Positions 21,128 to 30,429 of a stretch of 64,000 nucleotides of DNA are shown here, one piece after another. The notes under the pieces are model-generated. The model saw only the letters and a program-made list of their open reading frames with translations, was not told the origin of the DNA and searched no databases. The DNA lies in assembly GCF_050003625.1 (NCBI RefSeq), contig NC_134401.1, positions 71,204,632-71,268,631 on the forward strand. The letters run 5' to 3'. Position 1 is the stretch's first letter. Each line of letters starts with the position of its first letter. The translations under genes and the position numbers were made by a program. This stretch comes from Haematobia irritans (lineage: Eukaryota > Arthropoda > Insecta > Diptera > Muscidae).

Positions 21128-22057
21128 ATGGGCAGATGTTTCGTTTGCGGCTTCAACCACCCAATTAAATATTGCACTCATTTTCGATGGATGTACAAGG
21201 ATGAACGGCGAGCAGTCCTAGAGCGATTCAACTATTGCCTCTCAGACCGCCACCGACGCAAAGACTGCGCTTCTACAAATCGCTATAATGTGTGCTCTGG
21301 TGCACACCACACCATGATCCAACGTCCCCTTTTTGACCCCTGTTCAGAAAGTTTTATTATGGCAGACAAAATACCTCAACCACCTGTATGTGAAACAGTG
21401 GACAGCTCAAAGAATGACGCTTCTAACTCCTCACATGCCAACAATGAAACGAATGCTGTTTGCACTAATGATGTCGCCCCCTTGGCTCTTACCACGAAAT
21501 CTCTTCTGGAAAAGTACATATCAGAACCTATAGCAAGAGGCCCATTGGCAGACGGGACCCCTATACTGGCTCCAGTTGCTCTATGTCGTTTGCGTCTGGG
21601 AAATCGATTTATTGATATGAATTTTATAATCAAAAAAACTGTTCCTAAGTCACACATCAAATATTCCGCTGTAGAGCACTTAAATTACCGGACCAAATTT
21701 AAGGCGAACATTCCATACGGCCAATTTGAAATCGTTACCCGCTCTGGTAAAGTTTTAAAGGAATGGCTAATCATCGTTGACGACTTGAAAGTATACATCC
21801 CACCACCCGTCAAGAATAGCAATGTTCTAAGATTTTTGAAAGACATGGGTCCCATAGCTCACCCCCAACCACACAACTATGGTCCAATTAAAGGAGTTAT
21901 CGGAGCGGATATCTGTCGTTACGCACTATATGGTGACCGCACAGAGTTGCGCATCAACCCCAGCCTGGACACTCAAAATTCTGCTTTCGGGATGCTCTGT
22001 TTTGGCTCATTCTCAAGATGTGCACCTCACCTTATTTCTGGCCCGGGAGTATGTTGA
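21128..22057 (+). CDS. BEL-A third ORF: zinc knuckle plus protease-like domain
   Basis: Intact 309-residue frame from ATG 21128 in context CCACCATGG, after the pol stop (21067) and a strong splice acceptor (21120). Residues 4-16 are a CCHC knuckle (C4, C7, H11, C16: CFVCGFNHPIKYC). Residues 37-64 (CLSDRHRRKDC, NVCSGAHHTMI) match the second and third knuckles of BEL gag proteins with two cysteines missing. Residues 90-125 are a Ser/Asn-rich linker. Residues about 143-293 align by eye with the BEL protease: TPILAPVAL at the front, PIKGVIGADI (253-262) and FGMLCFG (287-293) at the back. The expected catalytic D-S/A-G is absent (NFIIKKTVPKS instead). No signal peptide or membrane segment, so not an envelope protein. 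The stop codon lies in the first 6 bp of the 3' LTR. It is intact although gag-pol is wrecked. Function unknown; a regulatory or trans-dominant gag-like protein is a hypothesis. Confidence 0.7.
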   Translation: MGRCFVCGFNHPIKYCTHFRWMYKDERRAVLERFNYCLSDRHRRKDCASTNRYNVCSGAHHTMIQRPLFDPCSESFIMADKIPQPPVCETVDSSKNDASNSSHANNETNAVCTNDVAPLALTTKSLLEKYISEPIARGPLADGTPILAPVALCRLRLGNRFIDMNFIIKKTVPKSHIKYSAVEHLNYRTKFKANIPYGQFEIVTRSGKVLKEWLIIVDDLKVYIPPPVKNSNVLRFLKDMGPIAHPQPHNYGPIKGVIGADICRYALYGDRTELRINPSLDTQNSAFGMLCFGSFSRCAPHLISGPGVC

Positions 22058-22415
22058 ACGCACCGTTCAACTAGATTAAGTATTTTCATTCATTTTATAT
22101 AATTTTTTGTTTATTTAATTTCTTTAAATATTACGTTGAAATAATATCTTATTTTCATTTAATTGTAACGTCAAAACGACCTATTAACTTTTGAAGTAAT
22201 AATTTTAGTACATTTGCTCTTTTTGATCTCATTTATTTTCGTTAAGTTTTATTTTTTCTCTCCGCATGAAGCGGTTCTTTTGTACTTTAAGTTAAGTTAC
22301 CAACATCACCTCGACCAATAAAGTCGCAAATAATTGTATGAATTCAAGTGGAATTCTTTTTGTTGTTTTCCTTTATACTTTTGGAAAACCCCTTTATATA
22401 TTATTAGCCCTTGGT
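22052..22415 (+). repeat. BEL-A 3' LTR, truncated
   Basis: Matches 3532-3895 from TGTTGAACG to CCCTTGGT with few differences. The last ~18 bp of the LTR are missing, replaced by the inverted repeat that begins at 22416. Confidence 0.85.
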
Positions 22416-22463
22416 GGTTTGTTCTATAGATCCCCTAGAAATTAGGGATCTATAGAACAAACC
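22416..22463. repeat. Perfect 19-bp inverted repeat at the hAT-like end
   Basis: GGTTTGTTCTATAGATCCC (22416-22434) and its exact complement (22445-22463) are separated by 10 bp. The right arm is the end of the 22443-24102 element; the left arm is an extra inverted copy of that end, abutting the truncated LTR. Confidence 0.9.
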
Positions 22464-24102
22464 AATAATCGATTTTTCTACTTTTCGATTATTGACTTTT
22501 AATCAAAAATCGATTTTTGATTATTTTTACCATTCAAAATTCGAATATTCGATTTTTCGTAATCGAATTTCATAGAAATAATGATTATACAAAATATTCG
22601 ATTTTATGAAATCTATTTTGTTTTTGCGAGTTGGAGAGAGTATACAATTTTTAACATGTACGAATCATTTATCATTATTTCCCCAAATAAATTCATGGAA
22701 ATTGAAAGCACAAAGGATTCATTTAAACCAATTTGATATTTAACTTAATCAAATCAATATTTTTATTCTTATTGGTAATAGAATTCAATAAATAAAAATG
22801 AAGAAATATCTCGGTATTTTTCAATTAAATTGAAACCAATGAATATGAAAACAGAACACACTAAAATCGAGTTTTGATAGTCAAAATTAAAAATTAGATG
22901 AAAATCTAAAATCGATTTTACGATTATTATACCCTCCACCATAGGATGGGGGTATATTAACTTTGTCATTCCGTTTGTAACACATCGAAATATTGCTCTA
23001 AGACCCCATAAAGTATATATATTCTGGGTCGTGGTGAAATTCTGAGTCGATCTGAGCATGTCCGTCCGTCCGTCTGTTGAAATCACGCTAACTTCCGAAC
23101 GAAACAAGCTATCGACTTGAAACTTGGCACAAGTAGTTGTTATTGATGTAGGTCGGATGGTATTGAAAATGGGTCATATCGGTCCACTTTTACGTATAGC
23201 CCCCATATAAACGGACTCCCAAATTTGGCTTGCGATTGCTCTAAGAGAAGCAAATTTCATCCGATCCGGCTGAAATTTGGTACATGGTGTTAGTATATGG
23301 TCTCTAACAACCATGCAAAAATTGGTCCATACCGGTCCACTTTTACGTATAGCCCCCATATAAACGGACCCCCAAATTTGGCTTGCGATTGCTCTAAGAG
23401 AAGCAAATTTCATCCAATCCGGCTGAAATTTGGTACATGGTGTTAGTATATGGTCTCTAACAACCATGCAAAAATTGCATCGTGCTGTTAGTATAAGGCC
23501 GCTAATAGCCATGCCAAAATTGGTCCATATCGGTCTATAGTTATATATAGGCGATCCCCAATCACACAAAAATGTTATATCTATAGACAATTTTGTCAAA
23601 TATTTATTTCTATAGAAAATGTTGTCAAAATTTTATTTCTATAGAACATTTTGTCAAAATTTTATTTCTATAGAAAATTTTATCCAAATTTTATTTCTAT
23701 AGAAAATTGTTTCCAAATTTTACTTCTATAGAAAATGTTGTCAAAATTTTATTTTGTCAAAATTTTATTTCTATAGAAACTTTAAACTTAATTATATACG
23801 TATTTAATCGGCCTTTTTTAGTTTAATATATACCACGTATGCACTATGTGGTATATATTATGGTGTTAGGAAGTTTTAAGATACCTTGCCATCGGCAAGT
23901 GTTACCGCAACCCAAGTAATTCGATTGTGGATGACAGTCTTCAGTAGAAGTTTCTACGCAATCCATGGTGGAGGGTACATAAGTTTCGGCCTGGCCGAAC
24001 TTACGGCCGTATATACTTGTTTTTAGGTTAATAATCTATTTCGATTTTTTTAGATTTTCATGTCAAGATTCGAATAATCGATTTTCGATTTATAGATCCC
24101 TA
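22443..24102. mobile_element. hAT-like non-autonomous element with nested Family A copy
   Basis: Terminal inverted repeat TAGGGATCTATA at 22443-22454 and its complement at 24091-24102, flanked by an 8-bp duplication CTAGAAAT (22435-22442, 24103-24110) that fits the hAT target pattern nTnnnnAn. The element's own sequence is AT-rich with many CGATTTT/AATCGA motifs and no transposase frame. Most of its length is the inserted Family A copy. Confidence 0.75.
22928..24019 (-). repeat. Family A repeat, copy 2
   Basis: Inverted copy: right end at 22928 (TATACCCTCCACCATAGG), GGACGGAC-type run near 23060, 153-bp-type units near 23190-23540, the about 29-bp array (23575-23780), and the left end TTCGGCCTGGCCGAA...TATACTTG at 23987-24019. 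Shorter than copy 1 because units are missing. Confidence 0.88.
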
Positions 24103-24110
24103 CTAGAAAT

Positions 24111-24782
24111 TCGAACCTGTGTCGTTTGACTTTATCATTTCCATGGAAGTTGAGAAACTATTATAATTTTAAAATATATATTTCGAAAATAACAAAATAA
24201 AAACTTTATATAACATAAAAAACAATCTTTTAGAAAAATATTTGATAAAAAATATAGCCGTTGCTGAAATTTGATCCAGCGTTGTCGTTATTTTAATCGT
24301 TTTTTTAATTTCTTTATTCAAGCTTTCATAACTTATAAAGCAATACAAAGAATAGAAAGTACTTCCGAAGTACTTCCTTCCCATGGCAAGCCAATGTAAA
24401 ATTCGTTGGAGATTATCCATATTTGCACTACTTCCAGATCACACTACTTTCCTGGATTCTATTTTCTTTTGTTTGCTGAGGAACAATATATATGTATGTC
24501 CACGCGAAGAAAAAAAACGTTTGGAAACCTGTACCGAAAAGGTTTTTCTGTTGTTAGAATTTTTGAATTGCTTTAAACTTTTATCACCAAAAAAAGTTGT
24601 TTGTTACAAAATTTTTATTTTTTCAATAAAAAAAGTTATTTTTGAAACAACAACACAGTCCATTTCGTTTATATCAAACACAGTTCTTTTCTGATTTTAG
24701 GTCGTTAATAAGACACCTTTTACAGTTCAAAATTTTATATACTACAATGTAATGTTGAACATTTTTTTCGGAATATTCATAT
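24111..24782. other. AT-rich stretch, no gene seen
   Basis: Flank of the hAT-like element. Two frames of 83 and 103 codons are low-complexity and carry no recognisable motif. Confidence 0.5.
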
Positions 24783-24849
24783 AGCAGGGATCGAACCCAC
24801 GACCCTTGGCATGCAAGTCGGACGTAGTAACCACTGCTCCACGGTGCCA
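24783..24849 (-). repeat. tRNA-like sequence (SINE head or tRNA pseudogene)
   Basis: The minus strand reads GGAGCAGTGGTTA (box A-like) and GTGGGTTCGATCCCTGC (box B) with a possible anticodon arm between. No acceptor stem closes, so it is not a functional tRNA gene; a tRNA-derived short element fits better. Confidence 0.6.
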
Positions 24850-24932
24850 AACTAAATGTTTTTTATGTTAAATAAACATTGTTTATTCGGTTCGTGGGCG
24901 CCGCAAGCTATGCTATATAAATATAACTTATA

Positions 24933-25188
24933 TGCACGCAGAGAAGGAATATGATCACCTCAAACATGTTTCAAGAGCAAAATGTTATTTTTGTATGGTG
25001 ACCATGTAACATGTTTGTCACTAAAATATTATTTTCTCGTCAAATAAAACCTGCTTGCCGAAATCAGATACATGATTTCCGAGAAAATAACATGGTTGCG
25101 AAAACCATGTTACATGATCACCACCCAAAAATAACATTTTGCTCTTAAAACATGTTTGAGGTGATCATATTCCTTCTCTGGGTGTGGA
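24933..25188. mobile_element. Long-inverted-repeat miniature element
   Basis: About 75-bp inverted arms: CAGAGAAGGAATATGATCAC from 24939, and its complement ending at 25180, continuing inward with few mismatches (ACATGTTT, AGCAAAATGTTATTTTT). Total about 245 bp, no ORF. TA occurs at both outer edges, so a Tc1/mariner-type origin is possible. Confidence 0.75.
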
Positions 25189-25212
25189 TATTTATCTATT
25201 GATGACCATAAC

Positions 25213-25286
25213 AGGTACATAGCTCAGTGGTTAGTGTGTTGGCTTACAAAGTGCATGGTCCGCGGTTCGATTCTCCGCCCAGGCGA
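25213..25286 (+). repeat. tRNA-like sequence (SINE head)
   Basis: TAGCTCAGTGGTTAGTGTG (box A) and GCGGTTCGATTCTCCGC (box B with T-arm) at tRNA-like spacing. Acceptor pairing is poor, indicating a tRNA-derived short element rather than a gene. Confidence 0.6.
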
Positions 25287-25919
25287 AAGGTAACAAAATT
25301 TTAAAAATTTATGAAATCGTATAATTTCTTCTACATTGTTGGTATTACAGGAAAAGGTGTTAAGAAATAAAAAACCTCGTGGATGTGAGAAAGATGTGAG
25401 GGAAAATGCAATTAATAAGAAAACAATGTTTATTTATTTATTTATTTTTTTTTTGAGTTTGTCTTTATGAAATTGTTTTTACATCCTGGAAAAGAATAAA
25501 CGTTTATCACAAAAAGTATATACTTTTCTTCCAAATACACTTCCTTACAGCGAACGAACTTTGTTGGTCTAAAATTTCGTTTGGGAGGAAAGAATTATTT
25601 TTTGCGTGTACAAATTAAAAGATCACCTTTTGAGTTTGACTTTATTGTTGGTAATCTTCCATTGTGAGTTTAAATTTAACAACGGAGCACAAAATTCACA
25701 AAACATCAAACATAAGTAGATGGATTTACATACATAAACGTTTCTTAAATATATTATAATTAAAAAAAAAACAAACAAACTTTAAACTATAAAGATTTTA
25801 CAATATAAAATCCATCAAGTTCTCATAAGAAAATAATTCATTTATATATGGTCCTCAAAATCCAAAACTTTAAGTTTAATCATAAGACTTCAAGATGGTT
25901 AAAGCACAAGTACTTGTAG
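25287..25919. other. Stretch next to the host exon, possible 3' UTR
   Basis: AT-rich. If the exon at 25920-26313 is real, the part just below 25920 is its 3' untranslated region on the minus strand; AATAAA is available on that strand (for example near 25640). Nothing else is visible. Confidence 0.4.
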
Positions 25920-26313
25920 CTATGTTGTTTGCTGTTGCAATTTCGAGTTACTGCGAGAAAATACCTTATTTAAAAGTTTTGACCATTTTTTTTTCTTTTT
26001 GGATTCACTGGATGTTGATATATTAGACATGCTGACGGCATTGTTGAACTCGATCGATGAATGCAAATGATCGGTAGAATGTGCATTTCGTAATACCGGA
26101 ACTGGTGCAGTTAATCCATTATTGCTTCTATTGCGCCGCATAGTCAAAGGACGGGCGGCAGGACGATCCACCATTTTTAGACTTTGGTTACATTCGGAAG
26201 GCACAACAATATTACCATTAATACTTATGCTTGGAATTTCTGTGGATGGAGTTTGCTTGTTTTCGACAGCTTGTGAAGTTGGAAATAAATGGCGGTTTGA
26301 AGTAAGAGGAGTA
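25920..26313 (-). CDS. Likely terminal coding exon of a host gene
   Basis: On the minus strand a consensus acceptor (TTATATTTTTAG, AG at 26314-26315) is followed by an open frame of about 130 residues to a TAG at 25920-25922. One base (26313) completes a codon from an upstream exon. The sequence is of ordinary complexity, rich in Ser/Asn and Pro/Arg, with a basic C-terminus (KKKKKWSKLLNKVFSRSNS) that could bind membrane or nucleic acid. It matches no transposon protein I know. I do not recognise the gene. Upstream exons should lie at higher coordinates, beyond the gypsy element or outside the window. It is the only candidate for a normal fly gene here. Confidence 0.6.
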
Positions 26314-26329
26314 CTAAAAATATAAATAT

Positions 26330-26810
26330 AGGTTCATATTAGAAAGCGTGTTAATTGTAAATTAAATTTAAATTTCGAGTTAATTGTAAATTAAATTTAA
26401 ATCTTCCTCAGCTATTGTTCACGATTTTCGGAAAACTAAATGAATTTACATTACGTTAAAAAAAAAAACATTTGCATTCAATGGCGTCTATGGCTATTGG
26501 ATTGCTTTTATCTTCTTTACACTTCAAAAATGTTTAATTACATTTAAGCTGTAAAAATATCCCTGCAGGAAATTGAGTCAACTCTTGACTTCTATTACGA
26601 AAACTGATTGGTTTATGGTGAGCTCTCTGGTTAATAAAACGTTTTTTTATGCTAGCCTGATATCAATGCAGGCTGGTCGTTCATCCAAATTAATTACTTT
26701 ACATATCATTACAATTCTAACACGAGCTTACTAGACATGAACAATAAGGAATTGGTATAAGTCAAAATGCCAGATACCAATCTCACAAGCCTGACTATTC
26801 GTACACACAA
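26330..26810. other. Probable intron sequence, no feature seen
   Basis: AT-rich with a short duplicated motif (GTTAATTGTAAATTAAATTT twice near 26350-26400). No gene or element end. Confidence 0.45.
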
Positions 26811-26813
26811 AAA

Positions 26814-27041
26814 AAATTGTTCTGATACAATCACGAAATTAATTGATCCAATTAATTTTTTAATTGAAATGTCTTCAATCACAGAAATGATAGTATCAAT
26901 TAAAAATTAATTGAAGTTCAATTAAAAAATTAATTGAAGGTCAATTAAAAAATTAATTGATCCAATTAAAAAATTAATTGATACTATTAATTTTTGTTTC
27001 AATTAAAAAAATTGTTGAATCAATTAAATTTTTTTTCTGTA
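26814..27041. mobile_element. Small mariner-like element with AATTGAT motif array
   Basis: Starts CACACAAAAAAAATTG after a TA and ends ...TTTTTTTTCTG before TA. The body is packed with AATTAAAAAATTAATTGA repeats. It has the same left end and motif style as the 2-kb element at 40910-42964, so it is a short relative. Confidence 0.65.
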
Positions 27042-27474
27042 TATATTTCAGTGTTGGGTAATACACACTTCCATAGTCTCTTGAATTCTTGATTTATTGT
27101 TGTCTTGACTTCAGCTTGCGTTGACGAAACTACAAGAGTAGCTTAACCAACAGAGGAAAAGTATTGTTACGAATTTGATAATTATAGATATAAGTTTATT
27201 TAAATTAGTTTCCGTTAATTTAAAACTTCAAATTGTAACGATAAAATTTCGCTATCACTTGTTGGAATCATCTATTCATTTTTTGTATTTTCCTGAATTT
27301 CTTTTATGTTCTTTTGTTTGCTTACCGAAATGTTAGTTCTTACTCTCTCATAGAATAGCAACCCCTTTGCTTTGTTATTCTGCATTCTCATTTCATCTCA
27401 TTGTCTATTGTCATTGTTGTTGTAGTAATGCGAGCATATATCTATGTGAGTGTGTATGTGTTTGGCAGCCACCA

Positions 27475-28804
27475 CCCAGCGGCGGAAATCGCTCTTCATA
27501 AGGCCTTTTAAGAGGCATTTATTTGCAGACACAAGGCATTGCCTTCCCATTACATATTCATTGATTTTTTACACAGGGTGTCATAGCCGACCAAGGGCTC
27601 CGACTTCAACTTACAGCATAAGGGCTAATAAAAGGTCATTATTTTAAGGCCTTTTAGGAATTGCCTCAAATAAGTTCTTTATAATGTGTGATAAAATAAG
27701 GCCTTTTATAATGTATACATCAAAAGGCTTTATGAAGCATATATAAATAGAGGGCTCTTAATAGGAGTTTAAAATAATGCCAATTTAATGCCTTTTTATG
27801 AAGGCTGTTCAAAAGGCCTTATTTACATACCTTATATAGGACCTACTCCAAATTTCATATATAAATAAGAAATCCAAGATTTGTGCAGAATTATTTTTAT
27901 TTTATTTTCTACTATATAAAATTGTACTATAAAAAATAAATCACCTTTATAGGAACTGATTTCGAATTGGACGTCTGATTTCCACATATTGAACAGAACA
28001 TTGGCTTTCATGGTAGAAGTTGCCGCTAAATAAATAAGTAAAATTATTATAAAATTATTATTATAATGTAATTCAATATAGTATAATATCCGTCAAAAAA
28101 TATATACTTACCGCATATTTGACACTTCAGCTAGTTAAAAAAAACAAACACCACGACTTGCTCCAACGAAATCACAAACCCAAATGAAGAAACACGTGTT
28201 GCGTTAAATTGTGCAAAATTATTTTTATTTTTAACTTACGGTTACTTATTAACTTACGGCATAAGGGCTTATCAAAGGTCTCTCAGATTAAAGAAGTGCG
28301 CATATGAGAACATGACTTGTTCTTTTTTTTAAGCCGTTATATTGTTTGTGACTCGTGGTCGAAAAACTTATAAATTGGCTTACGACATAAGGGCTTTTCA
28401 AAGGTCTCGTAAATTATAAGAGCTTGCTTGAGAATATGAGCTGCTTTTTAAAAATCGTTTTATTTTGCCTCGTTGCAAGAACACATTGTAATTCACAATA
28501 CCAAACAAGGCCTATTAGTAGTTCTTTAAAATGTGTCTTTAAACACATGTCCCAGATAAGCCATTTCAAAAGGCCTCGACAAGTATGCTATGAGAAAAGG
28601 GATAGCGATCTTAGCAAATAAAGAGCTTTTTAAGGCCTGGTTTTTGCAATGAATGATGAATGTGTATCAACTTTTTTTTGTAAAGAAGGAAGAGGTCTTA
28701 CAAAAGGGATTATTTTATAAGACCTAATCGTATGAGTATTGCCTCTAAAATAAGGGCTCCGTGAATGCTTTAAATCGAAAGTGCTCTCGATTTACGCCGC
28801 TGGG
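27475..28804. mobile_element. DNA-transposon-like insert rich in AAGGCCTTTT motifs
   Basis: The insert is absent from the 3' LTR. Its ends are CCCAGCGGCGGAAATCG and, inverted, CCCAGCGGCGTAAATCG (16 of 17 match). The interior repeats AAGGCCTT-type palindromes and AAAAGGTC/GCCTTTTA variants many times on both strands, without an ORF. Comparison with the empty LTR suggests only a CA duplication, so the superfamily is unclear. Confidence 0.75.
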
Positions 28805-28914
28805 CAGATGAACAGCTTAATGGTCGTAGATCCTTCTAGCATTGTCTAAGAATGTTCTGGCGTTGCCAGAATATTGTAGTGCTTCCAGAATGTTCTCGTA
28901 TTGCCACACTGTCA

Positions 28915-28950
28915 TATATAAAAGCGCTCGCATGCTGCTAACGAGTCAGT
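28915..28950 (+). promoter_or_regulatory. Gypsy LTR core promoter
   Basis: TATATAAAAG followed 33 bp later by the initiator TCAGTC, with start expected at A 28948. The same arrangement occurs in the 3' LTR (34405 and 34438). Confidence 0.7.
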
Positions 28951-29098
28951 CTTAATTAAAGCGTCAAACGAATAACTTCAGTGTGAACGAATTGTAAAGT
29001 GTGAAGTCATAGTAAATAAATTGTAGATTGTCGTTATTTAAAAGAACTGTGTTTTAATTGTCGGGTAATTAAAAACGCCTAAATATAAAAGCGTAACA

Positions 29099-29122
29099 AT
29101 TGGTGTCGGAAGTGAAATAACG
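29099..29122 (+). promoter_or_regulatory. Gypsy primer binding site candidate
   Basis: TGGTGTCGGAAGTGAAATAA begins 3 nt after the 5' LTR, the usual place for tRNA priming. The tRNA was not identified. Confidence 0.6.
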
Positions 29123-29139
29123 AAAAAAAAAAATCTACA

Positions 29140-30429
29140 ATGAAGTTTAATGAGCTTCGTGTGGAAGACTTAAAAAAGGAATTGAGCAAACTGGAGCTGC
29201 CGACAACAGGCAATAAGGCCCAGCTTCAAAAGCGTCTACTGGAAGAGTTTGAACGGCGTAATATGGACATTGCGACGCATGAGTTTGATTATAAGGAAGA
29301 CATTGATGAATCAATACTCGTCAATACAAGCAGTGTGGAAACTCCATCTGTGGCTTCGAGTGTTGTGGATTACACATCAATGCTCAATGTTTTGAGCAAA
29401 ATGATGGAAGCAAATTCTAGAAAAATGGAAGAAAAATTCGACGAAAATTCTAGAATGGTCAACGAAAAATTACAACAAATTTCTGAAGGCATGGAGAAAC
29501 GTGTGGATCATATAGAAAATCAAATTGTGGAATTGGATAAGAAAGTTCTTTCCGTGGATGAGAAAATTATGGTTCATGATGAGAAGTTTCTGCACATCGA
29601 GAAAAAAATGTCAGAGCTGGAAATTAAAGGTGGTCCAGTGCGCGTCATCGAGGGCTCAAAAATCAAAACTCCTGTTTTCGATGGCTCAACGTCATTTGAT
29701 GTCTTCAAATTCCAATTCGAAATGGTTGCTTGTAGAAATTTGTGGAATGACGATGATAAAGCAATTGAACTTCTATTGGCATTAAAGGGCAATGCTGCTG
29801 ATGTGATACAAAGCATTCCCGCTGCTTCTAGAAATAACTATAATGAAGTAATAGCGGCACTTCAACGCAAGTATGGTGGAGAGCACAAGCAGGACATCTT
29901 CAGAATGGAATTGAGAGGAAGAATCCAGAAATCGAATGAAACCCTACAAGATTTCGCAACAGAAGTTGAGCGGCTAGTGCTTTTGACATACCCAGGTGAG
30001 AGTCATCCTCTTGTGGACCGCATCAAGATTGAAACCTTCGTCAATGGAATTCGAGACCCAGATATAAAATGTGCAACATATGCGTCACAAAAGGCTACAT
30101 TCGCTGAAACAGTAACATTCGCACTTGCACAGGAGACTGCGAGATTGCTAGCGCGGCCTCAAATTCACAAGGTACGTAAAGTAGAGACAGAGTGTGATGA
30201 ATCAAAGTCCGTTATTGAGTCGATGAAAGAGGCCATGAAGCAGGCAATGCAAGAAATGAAGCAAGAGGCAAATAAATCCCGGATCAAATGCTATAACTGT
30301 GATAAGCCGGGACATCTAGCTCGAGAATGCAAAGCACGACGCAAACGGTCAAGGTCCACATCACCATCTCCATTAAACAATAGCCATAAGAAGGTGACCC
30401 CACAGTCAAGTGAGTCACCTTTAAACTAA
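29140..30429 (+). CDS. Gypsy gag with N-terminal SAP motif
   Basis: Intact 429-residue protein. Residues about 5-40 (RVEDLKKELSKLELPTTGNK...LQKRLLEEF) fit the SAP DNA-binding motif. Residues 80-155 are a predicted coiled coil (repeating EKLQQISEGMEKRVDHIEN pattern). Residues about 160-330 are the capsid-type retrotransposon gag domain (FDGSTSFDVFKFQFE onward). A CCHC zinc knuckle is at 384-397 (CYNCDKPGHLAREC), followed by a basic Arg/Ser tail. It forms the particle and packages RNA. A SAP motif could tether the complex to AT-rich chromatin; that role is inferred. The stop codon directly follows the slippery heptamer used to reach pol. Confidence 0.88.
   Translation: MKFNELRVEDLKKELSKLELPTTGNKAQLQKRLLEEFERRNMDIATHEFDYKEDIDESILVNTSSVETPSVASSVVDYTSMLNVLSKMMEANSRKMEEKFDENSRMVNEKLQQISEGMEKRVDHIENQIVELDKKVLSVDEKIMVHDEKFLHIEKKMSELEIKGGPVRVIEGSKIKTPVFDGSTSFDVFKFQFEMVACRNLWNDDDKAIELLLALKGNAADVIQSIPAASRNNYNEVIAALQRKYGGEHKQDIFRMELRGRIQKSNETLQDFATEVERLVLLTYPGESHPLVDRIKIETFVNGIRDPDIKCATYASQKATFAETVTFALAQETARLLARPQIHKVRKVETECDESKSVIESMKEAMKQAMQEMKQEANKSRIKCYNCDKPGHLARECKARRKRSRSTSPSPLNNSHKKVTPQSSESPLN

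Larger units (their letters stand above)
3532..22415 (+). mobile_element. BEL-A: BEL/Pao LTR retrotransposon interrupted by three insertions
   Basis: The 5' LTR is 3532-3913 and a truncated 3' LTR is 22052-22415; they share a long near-identical sequence beginning TGTTGAACGCACCG. Continuity between them is shown by target-site duplications around each insertion: TTCCAATC around 4513-4971, CGTTGATCGTCTA around 5192-10124, and AAGCC around 11041-15480. With these removed, the element is LTR, primer site, a leader of about 2 kb, gag-pol (15857-21067), third ORF (21128-22057), LTR. The 3' LTR is cut where an inverted repeat starts (22416), so no duplication can be read for BEL-A itself. Gag-pol is broken, so this copy is not autonomous. 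Confidence 0.88.
27165..29098 (+). repeat. Gypsy 5' LTR, carrying a 1.33-kb insert
   Basis: Matches 34019-34588 outside the insert at 27475-28804. Small differences exist around the insert and in a CATTCTG duplication. TATATAAAAG is at 28915-28924 and a TCAGT initiator at 28946-28950. AATAAA lies downstream. Confidence 0.9.

Noticed and set aside
21128..22057. BEL-A third ORF as an envelope gene
   Set aside because: No signal peptide, membrane helix or cleavage motif; the residues match gag zinc knuckles and the protease layout instead.
24783..24849. Possible tRNA gene (also 25213-25286 and 36186-36250)
   Set aside because: Box B is good but acceptor stems do not pair and flanks look like short retroelements.
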